Assembly (NCBI GenBank): GCA_028277625.1
Contig: JANQFW010000081.1
Coordinates: 1-35,703, forward strand
Source: Candidatus Gastranaerophilales bacterium
GTDB lineage: Bacteria; Cyanobacteriota; Vampirovibrionia; Gastranaerophilales; JANQFW01
Direction of reading: 5' to 3'
Length of the DNA stretch: 35,703 nt
The position numbers were made by a program, and so were the translations under genes. Shown piece after piece: positions 8,787-16,471 of the stretch. Within the stretch, counting starts at the first letter, position 1. Each line of letters opens with the position of its first letter. Under the pieces are notes generated by a model that made no database searches, was not told where the DNA came from, and worked only from the letters and a program-made list of their open reading frames with translations.

Positions 8787-9434
8787 ATGAATGAATTAAT
8801 CCAGAAGATAACAAATTTACAAAAATCAGACTATTACGATAACGCCAACTTACATATTCATACAAATTTATCAGATGGAATCCTTACGCCACAGGAAGTT
8901 ATTAAAAAAGCAAAAGAAGTGAATTTAAAATACATTTCAATAACAGATCATAATTCAATAGAAGCATATAATATTATAAAACCGGGTATTTATGATAACA
9001 CAGAGTTAATTTCTGGCGTGGAATTTGACTGCTGGTACAAAACAAACTTTATACATATTATAGGATATGGTATAAATATAAAAGATAAAAATTTAAACAA
9101 ACTATGTGCTAAAGCAAAAGCAGGTAAAACAATCGATTTAGTCAGGCTGTGCGCAGGTAGACGCTCGACAAAAGCAATTAATTGTATAAAAGAAGCCGGT
9201 GGTATTGCAGTTTTAGCGCATCCGGCATGTTGCTGGAATTTCAAATTAAAACAAATGATATCAGAATTAAAGTCTCAAGGCTTAGACGGGCTAGAAGTTT
9301 ATTATCCTTATAAAAGCCATAGAAAAATAATCAGGTTTCATTCAACTAAAATTATTGAACAAATTGCAGATGATTTAAATTTAATAAAAACAGGCGGTGC
9401 TGACAGTCATGGTACAAACTTAAAAGATAGATAA
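8787..9434 (+). CDS. PHP-domain phosphoesterase (compact form)
   Basis: Metal-site motifs of the PHP family are present in order: NLHIHTNLSDG near residue 22, ISITDHNS near residue 52, GVEFDC (the conserved Glu) near 76, FIHIIGYG near 88, IAVLAHPACCW near 138, and GGADSHG at the end. These His/Asp/Glu residues bind a trinuclear metal site in enzymes such as the YciV/RNase AM group that dephosphorylate nucleotides or RNA ends. At 215 residues it is shorter than the usual 270-290. The insertion between the HIIGYG strand and the AHP motif is reduced to about 45 residues, which may change substrate choice. AAAGG precedes the ATG. The protein ends 8 residues after the last motif. Confidence 0.8.
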   Translation: MNELIQKITNLQKSDYYDNANLHIHTNLSDGILTPQEVIKKAKEVNLKYISITDHNSIEAYNIIKPGIYDNTELISGVEFDCWYKTNFIHIIGYGINIKDKNLNKLCAKAKAGKTIDLVRLCAGRRSTKAINCIKEAGGIAVLAHPACCWNFKLKQMISELKSQGLDGLEVYYPYKSHRKIIRFHSTKIIEQIADDLNLIKTGGADSHGTNLKDR

Positions 9435-9501
9435 TTTAAGAGTAATAAGACTTTTATAAATTTATTTTCATTTTTTTATGAAATTTAGAGGAGAGTTATG
9501 T

Positions 9502-10386
9502 ATGTTGAATAAAGATAAGCTGGTCGAAGTTATCACAGATGATACTTGTACTAATTGTGCTCATTGTGTTTCCGTATGTCCAGCCGAATATTTAAAAATG
9601 AAAGATAATAAGATTAAAGCTAATGCAGATTCACCTTTTGGATGTATTCAATGTGGGGTTTGTATGATGAATTGCCCCAATAATTCCATAAAAATTAGGG
9701 GTCAAGGTATTTCTGAGAAAGATTTAATAGAGCTGCCAAAAGAAAAACCTGATTTTAATGCGATAAATTCTTTATTTTTAGGTAGAAGAAGCATAAGAAA
9801 CTTTAAAAAACAAGAAGTATCTGAAGATCTCATTAATAAAATTCTAGACGCTGGTACAACAGCACCTATTAGCATTCCACCTTCTGAAGTTAAAGTCCTT
9901 GTAATTAACGGACAAGATAAAGTTCAGGATTTTGCTTGTGAAATAACAGAGACATTTGATAAAATGATTAAGTTTCTTAATCCTGTTGTGCTTAGGCTTC
10001 TAAAACATTTTATGGGTCCTCAGTATGAAATCTTAAAAGAATTTATTATGCCTTATGCCAAATTGGCAATAGATGCAAGAAAAAAAGGAGAAGATATTCT
10101 TTTATATAATGCGCCAGCTATCATTGTTTTTTATGGCTCAGAACTTTGTGAGAAGGAAGATCAAATTCTGGCAGCTACTCACGCATCAATAGCCGCAGAA
10201 GCTTTAGGGCTTGGTACTTGTATAATTGGTGGTGTTCCACCTTGTATTGATAAAAATAATAAGCTAAGAAAAAAATACGGCCTCCTTAAAAACGAAAAAG
10301 CTTCTATTGCTTTTATTTTAGGTCATCCTGATGTTAAATTTAATAAAGGGATAAAAAGAAGATTTAAAGATGTAAAGTATTTTTAA
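9502..10386 (+). CDS. Ferredoxin-nitroreductase fusion protein
   Basis: The 294-residue protein joins two domains. Residues 10-65 carry two [4Fe-4S] motifs, CTNCAHCVSVCP and CIQCGVCMMNCP. From about residue 85 a nitroreductase fold begins at FLGRRSIRNFKKQEV, with TAPISIPPS and AALGLGTCIIGGVP-type stretches that form the FMN pocket. Ferredoxin-nitroreductase fusions are widespread in anaerobes and pass electrons to FMN for reduction of nitro, quinone or other unidentified substrates. ATG at 9502 is chosen over 9478 because GGAGAG sits eight bases before it. It ends just before a strong hairpin that separates it from the convergent porin gene. Confidence 0.85.
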   Translation: MLNKDKLVEVITDDTCTNCAHCVSVCPAEYLKMKDNKIKANADSPFGCIQCGVCMMNCPNNSIKIRGQGISEKDLIELPKEKPDFNAINSLFLGRRSIRNFKKQEVSEDLINKILDAGTTAPISIPPSEVKVLVINGQDKVQDFACEITETFDKMIKFLNPVVLRLLKHFMGPQYEILKEFIMPYAKLAIDARKKGEDILLYNAPAIIVFYGSELCEKEDQILAATHASIAAEALGLGTCIIGGVPPCIDKNNKLRKKYGLLKNEKASIAFILGHPDVKFNKGIKRRFKDVKYF

Positions 10387-10425
10387 TTTATTTATTTTAA
10401 AGGAAGATTTTTGTATACATTTCTT

Positions 10426-10462
10426 AAAAAACTCCCTTGCTTCTAAAGGCAAAGGAGTTTTT
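10426..10462. terminator. Bidirectional rho-independent terminator
   Basis: The arms AAAAACTCCCTTGC (ending at 10440) and GCAAAGGAGTTTTT (10449-10462) pair with a single mismatch around an eight-base loop. A-rich and T-rich flanks give a T run on either strand. It lies between the convergent nitroreductase and porin genes and can serve both. Confidence 0.8.
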
Positions 10463-10502
10463 AATTATTTTATTTTTCTAGCTAGTCTTAGTTAAGTTTA
10501 GA

Positions 10503-11897
10503 CTAGAATCTGTACTGCGTTTGAAAAACTAACTGTTGAGCATCTTTTTGAGCTTTTCTTTGTTCGTGTACAAAGTTAGCCATTAATTTTAAATGCTTAG
10601 CAAAGTAGTAGTTTACACCAGCAACATATCTGTTTCTTCTGTCATCGCCAGCACTTGTATCTGGGTCAAAACGATCGTATCTAGCTAATAACTGAGTTTT
10701 ATCATTTATATAGTATGTGTTAGAAAGAACTATACCATCAGCATTTCTGCCTTCTTGTAAGTAATTGTCCCTACGTCCAAATTCAACAGATGCTTCATAC
10801 TTATTGATTTTATATGAGCCAAATAAGCTTAATGTTTTGCCATTTGGACCTGATAAGTCTATTGATCTGTTATCTCTACCAATGAAGTAACCGCCACCAA
10901 TATTTAATTCGCCTTTATCTGAACGGTTAATTAATGGATTAAACTGAACTCTTGCACCATAAGTAAGATCATCATTGTTATCAGCTGTGTTTCTTAGGTT
11001 ACCGTTGAAAACACCGGCATCATAGGTTACAAATCCATAATCTCCAGTGATTTTAACACCAACATCTCTAAAATCACTGAACTGAGTTGCGATTTGTGAT
11101 CTATAAATAAAGTCTAAATCTGGTACATTAGTTGTACCTTCTTTGCCGATTGGTACTCTTGATTGTCCAAACAAAAGTTGATGGTTATCTAAAACATTAG
11201 TTGTAACATAAGCATCAACTAAGTTAGCAAAACCGGCAGTGTCGTTGCCTAAGTCAAAACTTGTTTTATACTCTATGTTTTCGTGCAACTTACCTGACAT
11301 TCTAACTCTAGCACTTGGAATGCTGAAGTTGGAAGGATCGTTTGGAAAACCAAATCCGTTGTCACCTGTGTTTCTGATATTACTTGTAAATCTACCTTGA
11401 GCAAATCCACTGAGCTTAAACTTATCGCCAAATCTATGAGACCAAGCATCTTTAACTGTGCCTTGCTCTTTTTCTAATTTAGATACTCTAGCTTCAAGCT
11501 TATTATTATTAGTTTCTAAAGCTTGAATTCTGCCTTGTAAGCATCTGGCTTCATTTTTAAATTCATTTCTTAAGATATTAAGTTGAATTTTTTCAGCTTC
11601 GTTGATTTCAATTTTGCCTTTTTCAATTTCTCTTACAATGCTAACTAAAATAATAGCCGCTTCATCTCTTGTTAAAGGCTTGTTTATATCAAACCTTTCT
11701 GTGTTTACTCTTTTTGTAATATTCTCAAGTGTTTTGTAAACCCAGTGATCTTGCTTTATTTCACCTTTTTGATCAACTGCATTTACTGCAGATGGTAAGT
11801 CTTGCAAGTCTGCGAGTGCAATGCTCTGAGCATTAACATTTTGGCAAAATGCTAAGACTGAGCATAAACCAGCTAGTACTAATGATTTTTTAAACAT
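10503..11897 (-). CDS. SLH-domain outer-membrane porin, OprO/OprP-like
   Basis: The 464-residue precursor has a signal peptide (MFKKSLVLAGLCSVLAFCQNVNAQ). Residues 30-95 form one SLH-like segment (DHWVYKTLENITKRV, RFDINKPLTRDEAAIILVSI), and a coiled coil follows at about 100-145 (LQGRIQALETNNNKLEARVSK). From about 155 to the end is a beta-barrel of the phosphate-selective porin O/P type (FKLSGFAQGRFTSN, VGVKITGDYGFVTYDAGVFNGN) ending in QTQYRF with the terminal Phe recognised by the BAM machinery. SLH plus coiled coil plus barrel is the plan of cyanobacterial-type porins, in which SLH ties the barrel to peptidoglycan. Placement opposite the pst genes suggests phosphate as a cargo, which is an inference. 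AGGGGAC is the ribosome site. Confidence 0.85.
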   Translation of the reverse strand: MFKKSLVLAGLCSVLAFCQNVNAQSIALADLQDLPSAVNAVDQKGEIKQDHWVYKTLENITKRVNTERFDINKPLTRDEAAIILVSIVREIEKGKIEINEAEKIQLNILRNEFKNEARCLQGRIQALETNNNKLEARVSKLEKEQGTVKDAWSHRFGDKFKLSGFAQGRFTSNIRNTGDNGFGFPNDPSNFSIPSARVRMSGKLHENIEYKTSFDLGNDTAGFANLVDAYVTTNVLDNHQLLFGQSRVPIGKEGTTNVPDLDFIYRSQIATQFSDFRDVGVKITGDYGFVTYDAGVFNGNLRNTADNNDDLTYGARVQFNPLINRSDKGELNIGGGYFIGRDNRSIDLSGPNGKTLSLFGSYKINKYEASVEFGRRDNYLQEGRNADGIVLSNTYYINDKTQLLARYDRFDPDTSAGDDRRNRYVAGVNYYFAKHLKLMANFVHEQRKAQKDAQQLVFQTQYRF

Positions 11898-12108
11898 ATT
11901 TGTCCCCTTTTAATTTTTACAATTTACCCAGACAGGATAAGAATATCATAATAATAAAATGATTATATTATAAACTTTTGTTAAGGTAAATAAGCTTTTA
12001 TAAGGTTAAATTTTTCTAATATTTTATTAATTATTTTTTTTTATTATTGAAAATAATGTAATCTTATTATTATATAGAGAAGGAAAGGTTTATTAGAGGA
12101 AGAAGAAT
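11898..12108. promoter_or_regulatory. Divergent control region between porin and pstS
   Basis: This 211-base very AT-rich region must hold promoters for the porin (leftward) and pst (rightward). For pstS, TTGAAA at 12047-12052 and TATATA at 12071-12076 with 18 bases between are a candidate promoter. At 11980-12010 are GTTAAGG and AAGGTTAAA, resembling in reverse the TTTAACC/CTTAAC half-sites of cyanobacterial Pho boxes, but the spacing is not the regular 11 bases, so PhoB-type control is only a suggestion. On the leftward side TTACCCA (11924-11930) precedes the porin ribosome site. Confidence 0.35.
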
Positions 12109-12963
12109 ATGAAAAAGATGACTAGTTTAGCCTTGTTATTAATGCTAGGTGTTGCACCTTTTTTAACATCTTGTGGCCCGTCAAAAGAAGCTGCATATGT
12201 TAACATTAAAGGCTCTGATACTATAGTTCATGTTGCAAGTTCTATAGCAGAAAGCTATATGGATGATAATCCTGATTCAAGTGTCTCTGTAACCGGAGGC
12301 GGTACCGGTACCGGCATTGCAGCCTTGTTAAATGGCACTGCTGATATAGCTAATGCTTCAAGAAGAATAAAATCAAAAGAAACCAACTTAGCCACTAAAA
12401 AAGGCATAGAAATAAAAGAAACTGCAGTTGCTAGAGATGGTATTGTGATAATAGTAAATCCTAAAAATCCTGTTGATGAATTAACAATGGATCAATTAAG
12501 TAATATCTACAGGGGCAAGGTAAAAAGCTGGAAAGAAGTAGGCGGACATGATTCTTCGTTTAATTTACTATCAAGAGAATCTAGTTCAGGTACATACAGC
12601 TTTATACAAAAGACAGTTCTTGGCAAAAAAGATTTTGCTAAAACAGCAAAACTAATGCCGGCAACCTCTTCTATTATTACGGAAGTAGCGTCTTCTAAAG
12701 ATGCAATTGGTTATGTTGGCTTAGGTTATGTACACGAAGCAAAAAATAAAGTAAAAGTTGTAAAAGTAAAAGCGGACAAAAATGCTAAGTCGGTACTACC
12801 TACTGATGAAACTGTAAAAAGTGGAGAGTATCCAATTTCTAGACCTTTATATATGTATTATGACACTAATGCTCACGCAGCAGCAAAAGACTTTTTAAAG
12901 TATGTATTAAGTGAAAAAGGTCAAGAAGTAGTTAAACGTGAAGGTTTTGTGAAAATAAATTAA
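12109..12963 (+). CDS. pstS: Phosphate-binding lipoprotein PstS
   Basis: The 284-residue substrate-binding protein starts with a lipoprotein signal (lipobox LTSC, modified Cys22), so it is anchored to a membrane facing the periplasm. The phosphate-binding fold is clear: VNIKGSDTIVHVASSIAESY at the N-terminus, VTGGGTGTGIAALLNGTADIANASR for the first ligand loops, and SRESSSGTYSF for the second phosphate loop. GYVGLGYV is also typical of PstS. It delivers phosphate to PstCA. It heads a pstS-pstC-pstA-pstB-phoU run, with GAGGAAG before the ATG. It belongs to the short PstS class common in Gram-positives, cyanobacteria and relatives rather than the longer E. coli type. Confidence 0.95.
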   Translation: MKKMTSLALLLMLGVAPFLTSCGPSKEAAYVNIKGSDTIVHVASSIAESYMDDNPDSSVSVTGGGTGTGIAALLNGTADIANASRRIKSKETNLATKKGIEIKETAVARDGIVIIVNPKNPVDELTMDQLSNIYRGKVKSWKEVGGHDSSFNLLSRESSSGTYSFIQKTVLGKKDFAKTAKLMPATSSIITEVASSKDAIGYVGLGYVHEAKNKVKVVKVKADKNAKSVLPTDETVKSGEYPISRPLYMYYDTNAHAAAKDFLKYVLSEKGQEVVKREGFVKIN

Positions 12964-12970
12964 ATAAAAA

Positions 12971-13840
12971 ATGAGTGTTATGTGGAAAGAAAAAGCAATT
13001 AAAATATTTTTTACTGGAGCAGCCACAACAAGTATTGTTGTAGTAGGATTAATTTTCTTATTTCTCGGCAAGGAGGCAGCTCCTTTTATATTTAGCGAAG
13101 ATGTCGTTAAATTATTTGGTACGGAATGGGTACCGGTATCTTTTGAAAAAGAACAATTTGGTATGTTGCCATTAATAACAGGTTCTTTTTTAGTAACATT
13201 TCTTGCCATTATATTTGCTGTTCCATTTGGAGTGCTGAGTGCAGTTTACCTGTCTGAAATTGCTACCAAAACAGAACAGGAAATTTTAAAACCTCTTATT
13301 GAGTTATTAGCCGGTATACCTTCAGTTGTTATCGGTTTTTTCGGTATTATTGTATTATCACCTATTTTAAAAAATACGTTTGGCCTGGAGTCAGGTTTAA
13401 ATGCTCTTAATGGTGCAATTTTGTTAGCTCTTATGGCAACTCCTACAATTATTACCATTTCTGATGATGCTATCAGAAGTGTACCTGCTTCTTATAAACA
13501 GGCTTCTATAGCACTAGGAGGATCTAAGCTTCAAACAATTTGGAGAGTAGTTGTACCTGATGCATTATCCGGTATAATTGCGGCTGTTATGCTGGGGATA
13601 GGTCGTGTTATAGGAGAAACCATGACAGTTTTAATGGTTACAGGAAACGCGGCAGTTATTACGGCAAGTCCTTTTGATTCTGTCAGAACAATGACAGCAA
13701 CTATCGCTGCAGAAATGGGCGAGGTCCCGTTTGGGAGTGATCACTATAGAGTACTCTTTTGTGTAGGTATAATTCTTCTTTTAATAACATTTGGGCTTAA
13801 CATGGTTGCGCAAAAAGTTCTTAGGAGCAGGAGTATATAA
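12971..13840 (+). CDS. pstC: Phosphate ABC transporter permease PstC
   Basis: The 289-residue integral membrane protein has six hydrophobic helices. The first (IFFTGAATTSIVVVGLIFLFLG) is near the N-terminus, and ITGSFLVTFLAIIFAVPFGVLSAVYLSEIA marks the start of the permease domain. The cytoplasmic coupling loop reads YKQASIALGGSKLQTIWRVVVPDALSGIIAAV, the 'EAA' motif that docks on PstB. VIGETMTVLMVTGNAAVI is a conserved PstC stretch. It forms the inner-membrane channel with PstA. The start is seven bases after the pstS stop. The ribosome site is weak, so translation may depend on coupling to pstS. Confidence 0.95.
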   Translation: MSVMWKEKAIKIFFTGAATTSIVVVGLIFLFLGKEAAPFIFSEDVVKLFGTEWVPVSFEKEQFGMLPLITGSFLVTFLAIIFAVPFGVLSAVYLSEIATKTEQEILKPLIELLAGIPSVVIGFFGIIVLSPILKNTFGLESGLNALNGAILLALMATPTIITISDDAIRSVPASYKQASIALGGSKLQTIWRVVVPDALSGIIAAVMLGIGRVIGETMTVLMVTGNAAVITASPFDSVRTMTATIAAEMGEVPFGSDHYRVLFCVGIILLLITFGLNMVAQKVLRSRSI

Positions 13841-14691
13841 TGAAAACAAAAATACAAGATCTGATTATATTCGGACTAATCAGACTAGCAACATATTTTG
13901 TGGTATTTATAATTGCCTATATTCTTATGGATATTATTATCAATGGCATTGGTGTTATAAGTTGGGAATTTTTAACTGCATTTCCCAGAAGAGGAGGCTC
14001 GGAAGGTGGTATATTCCCTGCAATTGTTGGAACACTCTATCTTGTGCTTCTCACAATTGCTATAGCATTACCTTTGGGAATGGCTAGTGCTATATACCTT
14101 AATGAGTATGCTAAGCAAACCAGATTCACCCATATGGTAAGGCTTGCCATTATTACACTGGCAGGTGTTCCTTCCATTGTATTTGGCTTGTTTGGACTTG
14201 GCATATTTGTAATATTTTTACAATTTGGAACATCTATACTGTCAGGAAGCTTAACACTGGCTTGCATGATATTACCAACTATTATTGTATCAAGCGAAGA
14301 AGCTTTAAAATCCGTTCCAATGCAATTTAGAGAAGCCAGCTATGCGTTAGGTGCTACTAAATGGCAAACTATCAGAAAAAATGTTTTACCATACGCTATA
14401 CCGGGAATGTTAACAGGCTCTATTTTAGGTATAGGAAGAGCTGCCGGAGAAACTGCACCAATCTTATTTACTGCAGCAGCGTTTTTCTTCCCAAGGTTGC
14501 CTGGGTCTGTATTTGATCAGGTGATGGCACTACCTTATCACTTATATGTTTTAGCTACGCAACATCCGGGTATGGACGAAGTTAGACCTTTGCAATATGG
14601 AACAGCGTTTGTTCTTATTAGTTTAGTATTGGGTATTAATATAGTTGCAATCTTTTTAAGAAGTTATTTTATCAGAAAATACAAGTGGTAA
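13840..14691 (+). CDS. pstA: Phosphate ABC transporter permease PstA
   Basis: The 283-residue partner permease has six helices. GGIFPAIVGTLYLVLLTIAIALPLGMASAIYLNEYA corresponds to the domain start, LAIITLAGVPSIVFGLFGLGIF is the conserved central segment, and FREASYALGATKWQTIRKNVLPYAIPGMLTG is the coupling loop. AAGETAPILFTAAAFF matches the PstA-specific part of the channel. The ATG shares its A with the TAA stop of pstC and is preceded by AGGAGCAGGAG, a strong ribosome site, so the two permeases are tightly coupled at equal dose. Confidence 0.95.
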   Translation: MKTKIQDLIIFGLIRLATYFVVFIIAYILMDIIINGIGVISWEFLTAFPRRGGSEGGIFPAIVGTLYLVLLTIAIALPLGMASAIYLNEYAKQTRFTHMVRLAIITLAGVPSIVFGLFGLGIFVIFLQFGTSILSGSLTLACMILPTIIVSSEEALKSVPMQFREASYALGATKWQTIRKNVLPYAIPGMLTGSILGIGRAAGETAPILFTAAAFFFPRLPGSVFDQVMALPYHLYVLATQHPGMDEVRPLQYGTAFVLISLVLGINIVAIFLRSYFIRKYKW

Positions 14692-14778
14692 AATATTAAG
14701 TAGATAGAAAAATTTAATTGTGTTTAGTTTTATTAAAATTAGAATTAATTAAGAAATATTTTGAGAGGTAACAGAAAA

Positions 14779-15618
14779 TTGAGTTCAGATACCTTAAGTA
14801 ACGAACCGGCTATTAAGACACACATTCCTGATTCATTTGATGATGAACAGATTTGTACGCCTAATAATACAAAAATTAGTGTTAAAGATTTAAACTTTTT
14901 TTATGGAACCAGACAAGTACTGTTTGATATATCTTTAAACATTTATGATAAAAAAGTAACAGCGTTTATTGGACCATCCGGTTGCGGTAAATCAACATTC
15001 TTAAGAACATTAAACAGAATGAATGACATCATAGAAGGGACTCGTCATACCGGTGATATACTAATTGACGATAAGGATATTTATGCAGAAAAAGTAAACC
15101 TTGTGGAACTTAGAAAGAAAGTTGGTATGGTTTTCCAGCGTTCTAATCCGTTTCCAAAATCAATATTTGAAAATGTTGCGTATGGTCCAAGAATTCATGG
15201 AATTAAAAACAAATTTGAATTAGAAGATATTGTTGAAAAAAGTTTAAAAAATGCAGGTCTATGGGCAGAAGCCAAGGATCGCTTAAACTCAAATGCTTTG
15301 GCTCTCTCTGGTGGACAACAACAAAGGTTGTGTATTGCAAGAGCTCTTGCAATTGACCCGGAAATACTTTTAATGGATGAACCTGCATCTGCTCTTGATC
15401 CTAAATCTACTACAAGAGTTGAAGATTTAATCAGTGAATTAAAGGAAAACTATACTATTGTTATTGTTACACATAGTATGCAGCAGGCTGCAAGAGTCTC
15501 AGACTATACAGCTTTCTTTTATGAGGGTGATTTGGTTGAATTTGATAGAACCAAAAAGATATTCACAATGCCTGCCAAAAAACAAACAGAAGATTACATC
15601 ACAGGTAGATTTGGATAG
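14779..15618 (+). CDS. pstB: Phosphate ABC transporter ATPase PstB
   Basis: The 279-residue ATPase has all ABC motifs: Walker [11 protein letters not shown], a Q-loop in [20 protein letters not shown], signature [16 protein letters not shown], Walker [14 protein letters not shown] and the switch His in [18 protein letters not shown]. It powers phosphate import through PstCA. I place the start at TTG 14779 because GAGAGGT lies just before it. The frame opens earlier at TTG 14761, but that codon overlaps the ribosome site itself and no in-frame ATG precedes the domain. A polar extension of about 35 residues precedes the ABC domain, slightly longer than usual. An 87-base gap follows pstA. Confidence 0.95.
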   Translation: MSSDTLSNEPAIKTHIPDSFDDEQICTPNNTKISVKDLNFFYGTRQVLFDISLNIYDKKVTAFIGPSGCGKSTFLRTLNRMNDIIEGTRHTGDILIDDKDIYAEKVNLVELRKKVGMVFQRSNPFPKSIFENVAYGPRIHGIKNKFELEDIVEKSLKNAGLWAEAKDRLNSNALALSGGQQQRLCIARALAIDPEILLMDEPASALDPKSTTRVEDLISELKENYTIVIVTHSMQQAARVSDYTAFFYEGDLVEFDRTKKIFTMPAKKQTEDYITGRFG

Positions 15619-15627
15619 GAGGATAAA

Positions 15628-16293
15628 ATGCCAAGACATATGGAGAGGGAGTTAAACTCTTTACGTAAAAAAATACAAGAACTTGGTTCTATTATCGAAA
15701 AAAGAGTAGAAGATGCAGTTGAATCTATTATGAAAAAAGATATAGAGCTGGCAAAGAAAATAATAGATGCTGATCAAGAAATTGATCAAAGAGAAGTTGA
15801 AGTTGAGGAAGAGTGCTTAAAGATTCTTGCTTTGCATCAACCTGTTGCTATTGATTTAAGATTTATTGTTGCTGTTTTAAAGCTAAATAATGACCTTGAA
15901 AGAATTGGCGATTTAGCGGTTAACCTTGCAGAAAGGGCAATTGTACTAGCGGAATATAGTGATGAGGCTATTTCATTTGACTTTCCCGGCATGGCACAAA
16001 AAGTTCAAGCAATGCTTAAAAATACATTAAAAGCATTGATGGATATGGATGTTAAGCTAGCTTATCATGTTTGTGCTTCTGATGATGCGGTTGATGACAT
16101 GCATAGAGAAATGTATGTAACAATAAAAGATAGAATTTCAAATAATGTTGCTTTAACTGATTTTTATACCTGTCAATTGTCTACATCCAGATGTTTAGAA
16201 AGAATTGCAGACCATGCAACTAACATTTGCGAGGATGTTATTTATATGATTGAGGGCAATATTGTAAGGCATAGAGGCAATATTTTCGGATAA
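15628..16293 (+). CDS. phoU: Phosphate signalling regulator PhoU
   Basis: This 221-residue all-helical protein has two tandem three-helix bundles. Each holds the metal-binding E/D-rich segment of PhoU: LKLNNDLERIGDLAVNLAERA near residue 90 and TSRCLERIADHATNICEDVIYM near residue 190. PhoU contacts PstB and the PhoR kinase and keeps the Pho response and the transporter in check when phosphate is plentiful. AGGAGG stands seven bases before the ATG and the gap to pstB is nine bases, so it is the last gene of the pst operon, closed by a terminator 24 bases on. No PhoR/PhoB genes are in the window. Confidence 0.95.
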   Translation: MPRHMERELNSLRKKIQELGSIIEKRVEDAVESIMKKDIELAKKIIDADQEIDQREVEVEEECLKILALHQPVAIDLRFIVAVLKLNNDLERIGDLAVNLAERAIVLAEYSDEAISFDFPGMAQKVQAMLKNTLKALMDMDVKLAYHVCASDDAVDDMHREMYVTIKDRISNNVALTDFYTCQLSTSRCLERIADHATNICEDVIYMIEGNIVRHRGNIFG

Positions 16294-16316
16294 AATATAC
16301 AAAATAAAAATTTTTA

Positions 16317-16353
16317 AAAATCGACCTGCAAAAATAAACTACAGGTCGATTTT
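16317..16353 (+). terminator. Rho-independent terminator of the pst-phoU operon
   Basis: AAAATCGACCTG (16317-16328) and CAGGTCGATTTT (16342-16353) form a perfect 12-bp stem with a 13-base A-rich loop and a T tail, 24 bases after the phoU stop. Confidence 0.8.
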
Positions 16354-16417
16354 AGTTCATATTACCCCTCGCATTGGGCCAATCCCTACGCAAGATTTTG
16401 ATACATCTAAATCCAAA

Positions 16418-16446
16418 AGGGCAAGGTCGCAAATAACTTTTGCCCT
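16418..16446 (-). terminator. Terminator of the RTX gene
   Basis: AGGGCAA (16418-16424) pairs with TTGCCCT (16440-16446). Read on the minus strand, the stem is followed by TTTT, 26 bases after the RTX stop. Confidence 0.55.
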
Positions 16447-16471
16447 CTTGTTGTTGATTTTTATTTTTATA

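Noticed and set aside
8787-9434. PHP gene as a broken pseudogene.
   Set aside because: The frame is intact from a good ribosome site to the final GGADSHG motif, so a compact enzyme is a simpler reading.
11980-12010. A classical PhoB (Pho) box before pstS.
   Set aside because: Half-site-like GTTAAGG and AAGGTTAAA are present, but regular 11-base spacing is missing and no CTGTCAT-type box is seen. I kept it only as a note in the control-region entry.
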